Shown here piece after piece: positions 52,057 through 60,752 of a DNA stretch of 64,000 nucleotides. Position 1 is the stretch's first letter. Each line of letters begins with the position of its first letter. The stretch is from contig JAEZLR010000028.1 of assembly GCA_023415205.1 (NCBI GenBank), positions 54,350 to 118,349 of the forward strand. Reading direction: 5' to 3'. The DNA is from Bacillota bacterium. Lineage in GTDB: Bacteria > Bacillota > Clostridia > DSM-8532. The notes under the pieces were generated by a model, which was not told the DNA's origin, did not search any database, and saw only the letters and a program-made list of their open reading frames with translations. The position numbers and the translations under genes were made by a program.

Positions 52057-53538
52057 GTGGAGAGTTTGTACAGCATATATAATGATATTGCTGAGAGGAC
52101 AAAGGGCGATATATACATAGGAGTTGTTGGACCTGTCAGAACAGGAAAATCCACATTTATCAAGAAGTTCATGGAAGCTCTTGTCGTGCCCAATATCAAA
52201 AATCCATACGAGAGAGAAAGAGCTGTTGATGAAACACCTCAAAGTGCATCGGGAAGAATGATAATGACCACAGAGCCTAAGTTCATCCCCAATGAAGCGG
52301 TCACCATTACCATGGAAGACAATGTCACCTTAAGGGTCCGGTTGGTGGACTGCGTGGGCTTCATGGTGAAGAGCGCTATCGGCCATATGGAGGATGAAAT
52401 GCCCCGAATGGTGAAGACGCCATGGTCAGAATATGAGATTCCTTTTGAAGAAGCAGCAGCAATCGGAACCCGAAAGGTGATTAATGATCATTCCACCATT
52501 GGTATTATGATTACGGCTGATGGTTCGTTTACACAGTTTTCCAGAGGAGAATACCAGGAGGCTGAAGAGGGAGTGGTCAAAGAGCTAAAGGCTTCAGGGA
52601 AGCCCTTTGTCATTCTTTTGAACAGCTCTTCTCCGGATAACCATGAAACCAAGGAACTTGCGAAGGAACTCAGTGGAAAGTATTCAAAGCCGGTTATCCC
52701 GGTGGACTGTCTGAACCTGAATAATCAATCCATTAACAGGATCATGAACGGAATTCTCTTAGATTTCCCGGTAAAAGAAATCTGCTTCAATCTGCCTGGT
52801 TGGATCCTGTCCCTGGACAATGAACACTGGCTCAAAAAGGAAATGTTCAATGCCCTTCATGATTCATTCACCGACAGAACCACCGTACAAATGGCTTATG
52901 ATTCCGCTGAAAAGCTAAAGAACTATAACTTTTTAAACAAGGCCTCCGTCAACGACATTCGGATGGGCACTGGCGAGCTTAACATGGAAATCAAACCGGC
53001 GGAGGGTCTGTTTTATCAGATTGTGAAAGAGGATATCGGCCTGGAGATTGATGGAGAACAGCGTTTGTTTGCTGTCCTTAAGGAGCTTTCAGGAATAAGG
53101 GAAGAGTATAACAAGGTTGAGGCCGCCTTGGCTGAGGTCAGGACAAAAGGCTACGGCGTTGTGACGCCAAGGCTTGAGGAGCTAACTCTTGAACCCCCTG
53201 AAATTGTACGACAAGGTACAAGATTTGGGATTAAGCTAAGAGCCAGCGCACCCTCCATACATATGATAAGGGCTGATATTGAAACCGAGATTGCTCCTTT
53301 GGTGGGCACTGAGAAGCAATCTGAAGAACTGGTCAATTACCTTCTAAAGGAGTTCGAGGGAAAGCCCGAAAAACTCTGGGAGTCCAACATTTTCGGAAAA
53401 TCTCTCCATGAGCTTATTACCGAGGGACTTCAGAATAAGCTATACAGAATGCCGGAGGATGCACAGCTTAAGCTTCAGGAAACCTTGCAAAAGATTATCA
53501 ACGAAGGAAGCGGTGGCCTTATCTGTATTATTCTTTGA
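52057..53538 (+). CDS. spoIVA: Stage IV sporulation protein A, coat-basement ATPase
   Basis: Mother-cell ATPase that polymerises around the forespore and forms the platform for the coat. The start is GTG 52057, 6 bases after GAAGGGGGA; an ATG 36 bases upstream has no site. This gives 493 residues, close to the 492 of Bacillus subtilis. The N-terminus YSIYNDIAERTKGDIYIGVVGPVRTGKSTF holds Walker A (VGPVRTGKST), and LVDCVGFMV and IMITADGSF complete the GTPase-like core. The C-terminal part is the polymerisation and membrane-anchoring region, ending with hydrophobic LICIIL. Divergent from two coat genes. Confidence 0.96.
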   Translation: MESLYSIYNDIAERTKGDIYIGVVGPVRTGKSTFIKKFMEALVVPNIKNPYERERAVDETPQSASGRMIMTTEPKFIPNEAVTITMEDNVTLRVRLVDCVGFMVKSAIGHMEDEMPRMVKTPWSEYEIPFEEAAAIGTRKVINDHSTIGIMITADGSFTQFSRGEYQEAEEGVVKELKASGKPFVILLNSSSPDNHETKELAKELSGKYSKPVIPVDCLNLNNQSINRIMNGILLDFPVKEICFNLPGWILSLDNEHWLKKEMFNALHDSFTDRTTVQMAYDSAEKLKNYNFLNKASVNDIRMGTGELNMEIKPAEGLFYQIVKEDIGLEIDGEQRLFAVLKELSGIREEYNKVEAALAEVRTKGYGVVTPRLEELTLEPPEIVRQGTRFGIKLRASAPSIHMIRADIETEIAPLVGTEKQSEELVNYLLKEFEGKPEKLWESNIFGKSLHELITEGLQNKLYRMPEDAQLKLQETLQKIINEGSGGLICIIL

Positions 53539-53562
53539 CAGACACAGATGCATTCAAAATTT

Positions 53563-53590
53563 AAAGCCCATTTTGGGCTTTTTATTTTAT
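53563..53590 (+). terminator. Intrinsic terminator of spoIVA
   Basis: AAAGCCCA (53563-53570) pairs with TGGGCTTT (53574-53581), followed by TTTATTTT. Confidence 0.8.
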
Positions 53591-53709
53591 ATTTATTTGG
53601 AATGTGCTTAATTTAAGGAATTAGAGCAAAACCCTGTATTTTATAGTGGTAATATGACCAAAAAATTTGGGAATTAACGCTGGTCAAATGGATTTATCAT
53701 GAAAAAAAG

Positions 53710-53718
53710 TGGTATAAT
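53710..53718 (+). promoter_or_regulatory. Extended -10 promoter of the M18 aminopeptidase gene
   Basis: TGG-TATAAT (TATAAT at 53713-53718) is an extended -10 element. The -35 region is poor. Confidence 0.5.
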
Positions 53719-53765
53719 ATTCATAGTTTTAATTTCTTAAAAATTACCCCGAAAGGAGATAAGGT

Positions 53766-55316
53766 ATGAAAGATGTATCCACTGAAAAAAAAAGAAGGGG
53801 AAGACCTAAAAAAAATAGTGCAGCAAATGTTACAGTGGCAGCCATTGAAGTTAAAAGAGGACGGGGAAGACCCAAGGGCACGACATCAGCCAAAAGGCCA
53901 CTAAAAAATATAGATGTAAAAACTGATAAAGCTGATCTTACCTATAAGCCTATTAATGTGTGGGATAATCCTAAATTCAATAAGCGTAACATTATGGCGT
54001 TCAGCGAAGGCTACAAATCCTTTATGAATAAGGCCAGAACAGAACGTGAGTTTATACGTGAAACCATTCTTCTTGCCCAGGAGAAAGGCTTTATTAATCT
54101 AGACAGCTTGGGTGGTACCAAACTCAATCCGGGGGATAAGGTTTTTCGTGTGGTGAAGGATAAGCTCATGCTTTTATCCGTCATCGGAAAAAAGCCGGTT
54201 GAGGAAGGAACCCGAATCGTGGGGGCTCATGTTGATTCCCCTCGTATTGATATTAAGCAGAATCCCCTCTATGAATCCACCGATATGGCCTTCTTTAAAA
54301 CCCATTATTATGGTGGCATAAAAAAATACCAATGGGTGGCCATTCCCTTGGCTCTTCATGGGGTTATTGTCAAGGCTGACGGAACTGTTGTCAATGTAAA
54401 TATTGGTGAGGATGAAAAAGACCCTGTATTCACCATTACTGATCTATTGCCCCATCTGGCCAAGGATCAATATGAAAAGAAGCTTAATGAGGCCTTCCAG
54501 GGCGAGCATATGAATGTTCTCCTTGGCTCCGAGCCCTTGGGTGGTAAGGATGAAAAAGATCGGTTCAAGAAAAATATTCTTTCCTTGCTCAATGAGAAAT
54601 ATGGTATCGTTGAAGAGGATCTGATTTCCTCAGAGCTTCAGGTGATTCCGGCTTTCAAGGCCCGCGATGTGGGTCTGGATAGAAGTATGATCGGGGCCTA
54701 CGGTCATGATGACAGAATCTGTGCCTATCCCGCCGTCATGTCCATCTTTGAAACAAAGAATCCCGAATATACAGCGATCTGTTGTCTCACCGACAAAGAG
54801 GAAATTGGCAGTGTTGGAAATACAGGTGCGGAATCCAGGGCTTTGGAGAATTTTATGGCCGATCTGTGCGCCATGACCACCAACGGCGCCTACACCGACC
54901 TTTTGGTTCGCGCTTCCTTGGATCGCTCGAAAATGCTTTCCGCTGATGTCAATGCGGCTGTGGATCCCAACTATGAGGGAACTCACGATAAGATGAATGC
55001 CGGTTACCTTGGAAAAGGTGTTGCTATAATGAAATTCAGCGGTTCAAGAGGTAAATCAGGTGCTAGCGATGCCAGTGCCGAGTACCTGGGTGAAATCCGA
55101 AAGCTTCTCAACGATCATCAAATCCCCTGGCATATCACCGAATTAGGTGCCGTTGACAAGGGTGGCGGCGGAACCATTGCGATGATGATTGCTAATCTAG
55201 GTGTGGATGTTATAGATATCGGTGTGCCCATTCTTTCTATGCATGCGCCCTTTGAGGTAGCCAGTAAAGCCGATCTTTTCGCCACCTACAGAGCATACTG
55301 TGTCTTTATTCAATAA
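53766..55316 (+). CDS. M18-family aminopeptidase with two N-terminal AT-hooks
   Basis: A 516-residue zinc aminopeptidase that removes N-terminal residues (the M18 family prefers acidic or hydrophobic ones). RBS AAAGGAG precedes ATG 53766. Metal and catalytic positions: GAHVDSPRID, AYGHDDRICAY, CLTDKEEIGSVGNTGAESRA, SADVNAAVDPN, and SMHAPFEV near the C-terminus. It resembles the clostridial ApeA group. Residues 1-60 are an extra basic segment with two RGRP cores at 11-14 and 33-36, within KKRRGRPKK and KRGRGRPKG: the AT-hook form that inserts into the minor groove of AT-rich DNA. The extension is in phase and starts at the only RBS. Cytoplasmic. Confidence 0.9.
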   Translation: MKDVSTEKKRRGRPKKNSAANVTVAAIEVKRGRGRPKGTTSAKRPLKNIDVKTDKADLTYKPINVWDNPKFNKRNIMAFSEGYKSFMNKARTEREFIRETILLAQEKGFINLDSLGGTKLNPGDKVFRVVKDKLMLLSVIGKKPVEEGTRIVGAHVDSPRIDIKQNPLYESTDMAFFKTHYYGGIKKYQWVAIPLALHGVIVKADGTVVNVNIGEDEKDPVFTITDLLPHLAKDQYEKKLNEAFQGEHMNVLLGSEPLGGKDEKDRFKKNILSLLNEKYGIVEEDLISSELQVIPAFKARDVGLDRSMIGAYGHDDRICAYPAVMSIFETKNPEYTAICCLTDKEEIGSVGNTGAESRALENFMADLCAMTTNGAYTDLLVRASLDRSKMLSADVNAAVDPNYEGTHDKMNAGYLGKGVAIMKFSGSRGKSGASDASAEYLGEIRKLLNDHQIPWHITELGAVDKGGGGTIAMMIANLGVDVIDIGVPILSMHAPFEVASKADLFATYRAYCVFIQ

Positions 55317-55326
55317 GATAGCTCCT

Positions 55327-55368
55327 ATTAATGGAGGATGAAGTGTTCGTCCTCCATTAATTTTTTTC
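55327..55368 (+). terminator. Intrinsic terminator of the aminopeptidase gene
   Basis: A 16-base stem (55327-55342 with 55346-55361, one wobble) and a T-run. Confidence 0.85.
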
Positions 55369-55408
55369 AATGGTTTTTAGTCACGCTAACGAGGAGGAAA
55401 GGCGACCT

Positions 55409-55663
55409 ATGGAATGCAGAGTGGGCTGCGCAGCCTGCTGTATCGATATCAGTATATCTTCACCCATACCCGGTATGCCCCATGGAAAGCCTGCGGGCAT
55501 GCGTTGCATTCAGTTGACGCCAGATAATAAGTGTAAACTCTTTGGTCAGCGTGAAAGACCTCAAGTTTGCTTAAATTTTACACCTTCGCTAAGCACCTGT
55601 GGACAGAGTAATGATGAGGCACATCTTTTTCTATCCGAGCTTGAGAAAGCGACAAGTGCATGA
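55409..55663 (+). CDS. YkgJ-family cysteine-cluster protein
   Basis: 84 residues from ATG 55409 (RBS AGGAGG); an in-frame ATG at 55370 lies in the terminator region. Cys pattern: MECRVGCAACC, then MRCIQL, CKLFGQRERPQVC and a late Cys, as in YkgJ-type proteins that bind zinc or an iron-sulfur cluster. Function not established. Its end lies 17 bases before the next start, so the two genes are probably co-transcribed. Confidence 0.8.
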   Translation: MECRVGCAACCIDISISSPIPGMPHGKPAGMRCIQLTPDNKCKLFGQRERPQVCLNFTPSLSTCGQSNDEAHLFLSELEKATSA

Positions 55664-55679
55664 GGGTGAGGTTTATTAC

Positions 55680-57392
55680 GTGAGAAAAAAACTAGTACCA
55701 TTGAAAGTTTTACTGGTTATGTTAACTGTAATTCTTAGCAGAATAGCTCTGTTACCGGTGTCGGCCAATGACGGAGTTCTAGGGGTCACCCCCGACGGTG
55801 TTTATCCTATTACTCAGTCCGATATCATGATGGTATCCGAAGAGATTTATATCCATTGCGCTACGGGGAAGGTCACCTGCAGGTTTGATTTTAAAAATCT
55901 TGGTGATGCTCAAACCGTGGTGATGGGCTTTCCGGCGAGACTCAATGAGAATCTTGAATATGAATCCTTTACAACAGAAGAAGATGTCACCATACGGAAT
56001 TTCACTGCGAGGGATGAGACGGGAGAAATCTCGGTCTCTCTGGCCGATACCATTCCCAATCCACCACTAAAAAATGAATGGGGTATGGAAGCCTATTCGA
56101 AGTGGTATACTTTTTCTGTTGATTTCGAAAAGCAGCAGGAAAAGACCCTTTATCATACCTATGAGGTTAATTTTCCATATTACTCTAACGGGGAAGTCGT
56201 CATGGGATATGTCATTGAAACAGGTGCGCTCTGGAAGGGACCCATAGGTCACTCCAAGGTCATTTTTGATATGGGTGAGATTCCTATGTATTCATTGAGC
56301 CGACTTTTTCCTTTGAATTATTATCGCATTGAAGGGCAGAAGCTTATCTTTGAAAGACGGGAATTTAAGCCGGAATATAATCTGTCAGTGGTGAAGAATG
56401 AACAAGTCGTTGACCTGGAATGGCTGAAAAATGTGTATGGCGAACCGGATAGCGAGACAAGGGCGTTTATTGATCAAAGATTGGAGATTTTTAAGGAATC
56501 TCCGGAAGCCATCCGTAAAAATAGCCAGGCTTATTTAGTCCGTTATCAGGAGCTGATAAATCAAGACCCCATCAGCGCCCTCTATATTAAGAGTGCCTTA
56601 GGACTACTTAATGGCAGCGAAAAACCAGCAAATGCTTCATTGAGAATCCTCAAGCAAACCGACGATGTTTGGGAATATGAGGTTTCTGCAACCGATTCCG
56701 ATGGTGATATTAATGGATTCGAAACCGAGTATAAAGGGCTAGAGCAATATGGTATTGAGAATTATTCGGGGGGGATGTATTACCAATCAGATAACAAGCG
56801 ATTTACAGGCAGGGGTATTCTCAACCTCAATGGGATCATAGACCCAACAACAACCTCTCATTTTGCCATAACTGTTACCATAAAGGACAGCGCAGGCTAC
56901 ACGGATACAGCCACTTTACTCCTTGAACCCGAGCCTTCAGCAACCCCGGAGGAAACTCCCTATAAAGCACCTAGGGAAACATCAACCCCTTCTCCAACAT
57001 CCTCATCAAACGATTCAGAGAATGCTCTTCACACCAACCAACCGGTTAATAAAGGTGAAAGGGTAATTCCAATGGAAGAAGAGACTATGCCCCTACTTAT
57101 TGCGGGCGTGGCCCTGGTGTTGTCTGTAAGCTTTATTGTTATCACCCTATTGTTTATAAAAAGAAAAAGCAGGGGATACCTATTATTCGTGGCTCAGCTT
57201 ATTGTTATTGGATTAAGCTTTTATCAGCTCATTGAGCTCTTGAATACAAGAAATACTACCGAGGGGATAATGAATTCAGAAATAATATCCGGTAAAATTG
57301 GATTAATCGCGATATTATGGGTATTAAGCATGCTCTTAATGCTCGTAGGCATTATTATTACTGGTAAGAATAAAACCACTAAAGTCAATTAG
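55680..57392 (+). CDS. Exported, membrane-anchored protein of unknown function
   Basis: I do not recognise a family. 570 residues from GTG 55680, 8 bases after GAGGGTGAGG. A signal peptide (Lys-rich start, hydrophobic 8-27, cut near PVSA-ND) is followed by a roughly 440-residue extracytoplasmic part of mainly beta character: DFKNLGDAQTVVMGFPARL, WYTFSVDFEKQQ and VNFPYYSNGEVVMGYVIETGALW suggest a DUF4424-like envelope fold, unconfirmed. A Pro/Ser/Thr linker (about 420-460) leads to three C-terminal membrane helices (about 471-495, 502-520, 541-563). Its stop overlaps the convergent recombinase gene by 4 bases. Confidence 0.65.
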   Translation: MRKKLVPLKVLLVMLTVILSRIALLPVSANDGVLGVTPDGVYPITQSDIMMVSEEIYIHCATGKVTCRFDFKNLGDAQTVVMGFPARLNENLEYESFTTEEDVTIRNFTARDETGEISVSLADTIPNPPLKNEWGMEAYSKWYTFSVDFEKQQEKTLYHTYEVNFPYYSNGEVVMGYVIETGALWKGPIGHSKVIFDMGEIPMYSLSRLFPLNYYRIEGQKLIFERREFKPEYNLSVVKNEQVVDLEWLKNVYGEPDSETRAFIDQRLEIFKESPEAIRKNSQAYLVRYQELINQDPISALYIKSALGLLNGSEKPANASLRILKQTDDVWEYEVSATDSDGDINGFETEYKGLEQYGIENYSGGMYYQSDNKRFTGRGILNLNGIIDPTTTSHFAITVTIKDSAGYTDTATLLLEPEPSATPEETPYKAPRETSTPSPTSSSNDSENALHTNQPVNKGERVIPMEEETMPLLIAGVALVLSVSFIVITLLFIKRKSRGYLLFVAQLIVIGLSFYQLIELLNTRNTTEGIMNSEIISGKIGLIAILWVLSMLLMLVGIIITGKNKTTKVN

Positions 57393-58372
57393 TTCTCTTT
57401 TTCCTTAGGCTTGATGGAGGAGAGGGGATTACTCTTAACCGCTTCCCTCAAATGCTCTTCATCAATATGGGTATAAATCTCTGTGGTTGCGATGCTCTCA
57501 TGGCCAAGAATGGCTTGTAGAGCGCGTATATCCACATGACCATGCTTATACATGAGGGTGGCTGCCGTATGGCGGAGCTTATGGGGGGAGTATTTATCGG
57601 GGTCCAAACCAGAGGCCTGTATGTATTTCTTGACTAAGTATTGTACGGTTTTCGGACTGATGCGGGTCTTCCGTTCGCTGATAAACAAGGCCTTTGGGTC
57701 CTTGATATTGAGTATTTTGTCACGTTTAACCCTATAAGCCGCAAGGGCGTCCTTACAGGCTTGGTTGAGATACACGGTACGTTCTTTATTTCCTTTACCA
57801 ATAACTGTCAATGTGTCGCCTCGAATATTATTGATATTGATACCCACAAGCTCGGAAAGACGTAAGCCGCAATTCATAAACAATACAAGGATGGCATAAT
57901 CCCGTTCCACATTCTTTTTACCGTCCACACTGTTGAGTAAATTAACGCTTTCCTCCAGATTCAGATACCTTGGTAAACGTTTAACAATCTTTGGAGAATC
58001 CAGCTCAGCCGCGGGATTGTATTCAATGAGCTTAAGCTTGGTATGAAGGTACTTATAAAAGGACTTTAAGGACGCAACCTTACGGGCCCGGGTTACGGCG
58101 GTGTTATCGCGGTCGCGGCTGGCAAAGGCCATAAAGCTATAGAGGTCGGTTAAATCGATTTTTTTTATGTCCTCTATGGAAATGTCATTTACAGGGATGT
58201 TCTCAAAATCCTTTTCAATGGCACCATATTTAATGACTTTGATGAATCTGAAAAAGGTGCGTAAATCATAATAATATTCGCTAATGGTGTTTTTCGATTT
58301 ATTTTTAATGGTGAGCATATAATGTAAAAACTCAATGGCAATATGGGGTAAATCCTGATAATCTTGAACCAT
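57389..58372 (-). CDS. XerC/XerD-type tyrosine recombinase
   Basis: 327 residues from the ATG at 58372; GGAGGG lies upstream and an in-frame ATG at 58387 is within that RBS. The N-terminal SAM-like core-binding domain (about 8-110) is followed by the catalytic domain with CGLRLSELV (first Arg), KGNKERTVYL (Lys), HKLRHTAATLMY (His and Arg), LGHESIATTEIYTHI (His and nucleophile Tyr). All catalytic residues are present. It fits XerC/XerD, which resolve chromosome dimers at dif, better than a phage integrase; no att sites or phage genes are nearby. Confidence 0.88.
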   Translation of the reverse strand: MVQDYQDLPHIAIEFLHYMLTIKNKSKNTISEYYYDLRTFFRFIKVIKYGAIEKDFENIPVNDISIEDIKKIDLTDLYSFMAFASRDRDNTAVTRARKVASLKSFYKYLHTKLKLIEYNPAAELDSPKIVKRLPRYLNLEESVNLLNSVDGKKNVERDYAILVLFMNCGLRLSELVGININNIRGDTLTVIGKGNKERTVYLNQACKDALAAYRVKRDKILNIKDPKALFISERKTRISPKTVQYLVKKYIQASGLDPDKYSPHKLRHTAATLMYKHGHVDIRALQAILGHESIATTEIYTHIDEEHLREAVKSNPLSSIKPKEKEN

Positions 58373-58459
58373 AAATAAGCCCTCCATAATAACAAAATCT
58401 ATAGGTTCATAATAAGTGAAACCTGTGGGGTTTGATAAGTTGGAATCAGTCCCAAGAAA

Positions 58460-58476
58460 AACCTGCAGAACAGGTT
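58460..58476. repeat. Short hairpin upstream of the recombinase gene
   Basis: AACCTG (58460-58465) and CAGGTT (58471-58476) around CAGAA. It lies between the promoter and the start codon and would be in the mRNA leader. Not a LexA box. Confidence 0.35.
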
Positions 58477-58517
58477 ATAACCACACATTGGAATCTAGAT
58501 ATCAAATACCTGCTTTT

Positions 58518-58547
58518 ATTATACCACACCTCCACTCTATTAAACAA
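58518..58547 (-). promoter_or_regulatory. Promoter of the recombinase gene
   Basis: On the minus strand, TTGTTT (58547-58542), an 18-base spacer and TATAAT (58523-58518), with TGG just before it (extended -10). Confidence 0.55.
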
Positions 58548-58574
58548 AATTTTTATTTTGTCTAATGTAGTGTG

Positions 58575-58616
58575 TTTTGAAATTAAACCTAAAGGATGAC
58601 TCCCTCCTTAGGTTCT
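58575..58616 (-). terminator. Terminator of the MFS gene (minus strand)
   Basis: TCCTTAGGTT (58605-58614) and AACCTAAAGGA (58586-58596) pair with one bulge; on the minus strand the stem is followed by TTTAATTTC. Apart from this and the recombinase promoter, 58373-58717 holds no gene. Confidence 0.5.
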
Positions 58617-58717
58617 TTGTTATAATGCTTTGTCTCTTCTCGTTAATAATGGTGATTCTCATAAGGCAACCATTACCGCAATCAACGGATATGTGCTTGC
58701 TACCGTTTCTTGTGTGC

Positions 58718-59914
58718 TCATGGGTTATCCGTAGTGACAACTGATTTCTTTTTCATCACATGGTTAATCCTTTCCGAGCTCAAGATCATACTGAGGATAC
58801 AAAGAACAATAAAATACGGAAAAATAGTGAATCCCGTTATTGCAGTTATTCCCCCCAGCAATGGCGGCAAAAATGTCGTACCGGTATACGCCAGTGCCAT
58901 CTGATAACCAATGATGGTTTGTGAGTGTTCTTTTGTAAAACGAACGGGTGTTTCGTGTATCATCGACGGGAACACCGGAGCAAAGCCCAAGCCAACTACA
59001 ATAAAGCCAATAAAGGAGAACCATGAAGGCAAGGGTAAAAAAATAAGCAGGATACCGAATAATGAGAGCCCCTGCCCCATCCTGATCAATGTTTGGTTGC
59101 TTAACCTTAAGGTGATAAAGCCGCTGATAAACCGACCTATCGTGATCCCTGCATAATAAAGTGAGACCCATTCTGCCGCCACAGCCGGTGATAATCCCTT
59201 GATATTAACAAGGAAACTGCTTCCCCATAGCCCCATGGTGGACTCAGCCCCGCAATAGAATAGAAAAGTTGCCAGAGCAGGCTTTACTCCTTTAATATGT
59301 AAAATCCCGCGTACTGGAGTCTCCTTTGGTTTTTCTATGGCTGGAGCCAAAGGATTCTCTTGACGATTCACTCGTCCCCATAAAGGTAATGTGACGAACA
59401 GTAAAAATACCAAAAGGAATTGAAGGATGGATACCACCAAATACCCGCTTCTCCAAGTATTCTGCTCTGCAATAAATCGCGCCATGATCAGGGGACCCAA
59501 AGTGGCCCCCAATCCCCAAAAGCAGTGCAGCCAGCTCATGTGAAGTGCCTTATAATGAGTGGCTACATAGTTGTTTAAGCCGGCATCCACCGAGCCTGCC
59601 CCCAGGCCGAGAGGAATGGCCAACACGATCAGCCAAACAAGAGAGGGTGCAAAAGAAAAACCCAAAAGAGCTGTAGCAGTCATCAAACTGCTTATAAAAA
59701 CAACCTTTCCTGTTTCAAGTCTCTTTAGAACGAAGCCGCTTAATAAGCTGGAAACAATTGTCCCCGCTGATATGACCATGGACACCAATCCGGCTGCTTC
59801 TGAAGGTGAGCCGAATTCCAAGTGCATCAGCGGCCAAGCGACACCCAGAAGTGAATCCGGCAGTCCAAGGCTGATAAAAGCCAAATAAATAATCGACAAA
59901 AAAAATGTAGCCAT
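58718..59914 (-). CDS. MFS transporter, FucP/sugar-like group
   Basis: A 398-residue transporter with 12 predicted membrane helices and a central loop (about 190-212). The start contains GLPDSLLGVAWPLM, which is common in a group of MFS proteins near the fucose permeases; LPLGLGAGSVDAGLNNYVA and SWLHCFWGLGATLGPLI in the first half are also typical of that group. Substrate not readable. It lies 44 bases after the SRAP gene on the same strand and may be co-transcribed. Confidence 0.83.
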   Translation of the reverse strand: MATFFLSIIYLAFISLGLPDSLLGVAWPLMHLEFGSPSEAAGLVSMVISAGTIVSSLLSGFVLKRLETGKVVFISSLMTATALLGFSFAPSLVWLIVLAIPLGLGAGSVDAGLNNYVATHYKALHMSWLHCFWGLGATLGPLIMARFIAEQNTWRSGYLVVSILQFLLVFLLFVTLPLWGRVNRQENPLAPAIEKPKETPVRGILHIKGVKPALATFLFYCGAESTMGLWGSSFLVNIKGLSPAVAAEWVSLYYAGITIGRFISGFITLRLSNQTLIRMGQGLSLFGILLIFLPLPSWFSFIGFIVVGLGFAPVFPSMIHETPVRFTKEHSQTIIGYQMALAYTGTTFLPPLLGGITAITGFTIFPYFIVLCILSMILSSERINHVMKKKSVVTTDNP

Positions 59915-59958
59915 AGTTTTTCCATACCCCTGTTAACAGCATTACGTTTTATGTCATA

Positions 59959-60591
59959 TTAAGCCTTGGAGATAGCCAACTGTCCCTTACTAACGGGTTT
60001 CATCAGCAGAAGCAGACGTTCATTCTGTGGAGGATCATAGAGCCAAATGTGATGGTTTTCTTTTGGTATGATGACCGGCATTCTATCATGGAGTAAGCGG
60101 ACATCCTCATTGGCCTGGGTAGTCAGAATAGTAAAATAGGGCTTAAGGGTGCCCTCCTGATCCTTAAAAAACCAGTAAAGTCCGGCAAAATACATCATTT
60201 GACCATCCAAAAGGGTTAAATAATGCTTGATACGCTTTTTATCTTTAACGTTTTCAGAGGAGTCCTTCCATTCAAAAAAACCACGGGCTGGAATCAAGCA
60301 CCTTTTAGAGGTAAAAGGCATTTTAAACAGGGGTTTTTCATGAACGGTCTCGCTTCTGGCGTTGATGATGAGCTTTCCGTTCTGTATGGGAAATCCCCAC
60401 TTAATGATGTGTATGCTCTCTCCCTCCTGGGTATCAGATGACTGTTCCTCCCGTCTAGCAGGAGTAATTACTGGAGCATAGTCACCGGGATACATTTCCC
60501 CTGCTTTTTTCAGAAGATCCTTTTCAACCTTGTTAACTAACCCGGCAAAGTCATCAAGATCCTTTTCCGGGACATAAAAACGTCCGCACAT
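59959..60591 (-). CDS. SRAP/HMCES-family protein (YedK-like)
   Basis: Forms a covalent crosslink with abasic sites in single-stranded DNA and so shields them during replication. 210 residues from ATG 60591, chosen for RBS AAGGAG and because Cys2 (MCGRF) must be the second residue: after Met removal its amino group and thiol form the thiazolidine with DNA. Other conserved parts: INARSET (Asn), RGFFEWK (Glu), HDRMPVII (His). The longer in-frame start at 60624 would destroy the active N-terminus. Confidence 0.93.
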   Translation of the reverse strand: MCGRFYVPEKDLDDFAGLVNKVEKDLLKKAGEMYPGDYAPVITPARREEQSSDTQEGESIHIIKWGFPIQNGKLIINARSETVHEKPLFKMPFTSKRCLIPARGFFEWKDSSENVKDKKRIKHYLTLLDGQMMYFAGLYWFFKDQEGTLKPYFTILTTQANEDVRLLHDRMPVIIPKENHHIWLYDPPQNERLLLLMKPVSKGQLAISKA

Positions 60592-60683
60592 GGATATTCT
60601 CCTTACAGCCTGATAGGATGACAAGAGACTCTTAATCTATCCTTACATCCTTACATCATAATGTATTAATTCATGAACCAATA

Positions 60684-60723
60684 TGTAAAAAGGAATTAAA
60701 CATGTTTCCATGCTTAATTCCTT
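60684..60723 (-). terminator. Intrinsic terminator of pyrH-frr (minus strand)
   Basis: AAGGAATTAA (60690-60699) pairs with TTAATTCCTT (60714-60723), with inner CATG/CATG pairing. On the minus strand it is followed by TTTTTACA. Confidence 0.8.
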
Positions 60724-60752
60724 CATATGCCTCGTAAATTCAACCAAAAGCA

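Noticed and set aside
57389..58372. Recombinase as a sign of an integrated element
   Set aside because: No phage, conjugation or att-like repeats nearby; sequence fits the housekeeping Xer group.
58460..58476. Possible LexA/SOS box before the recombinase gene
   Set aside because: The sequence contains GAAC but lacks the partner half GTTC at the right spacing; it is a simple hairpin.
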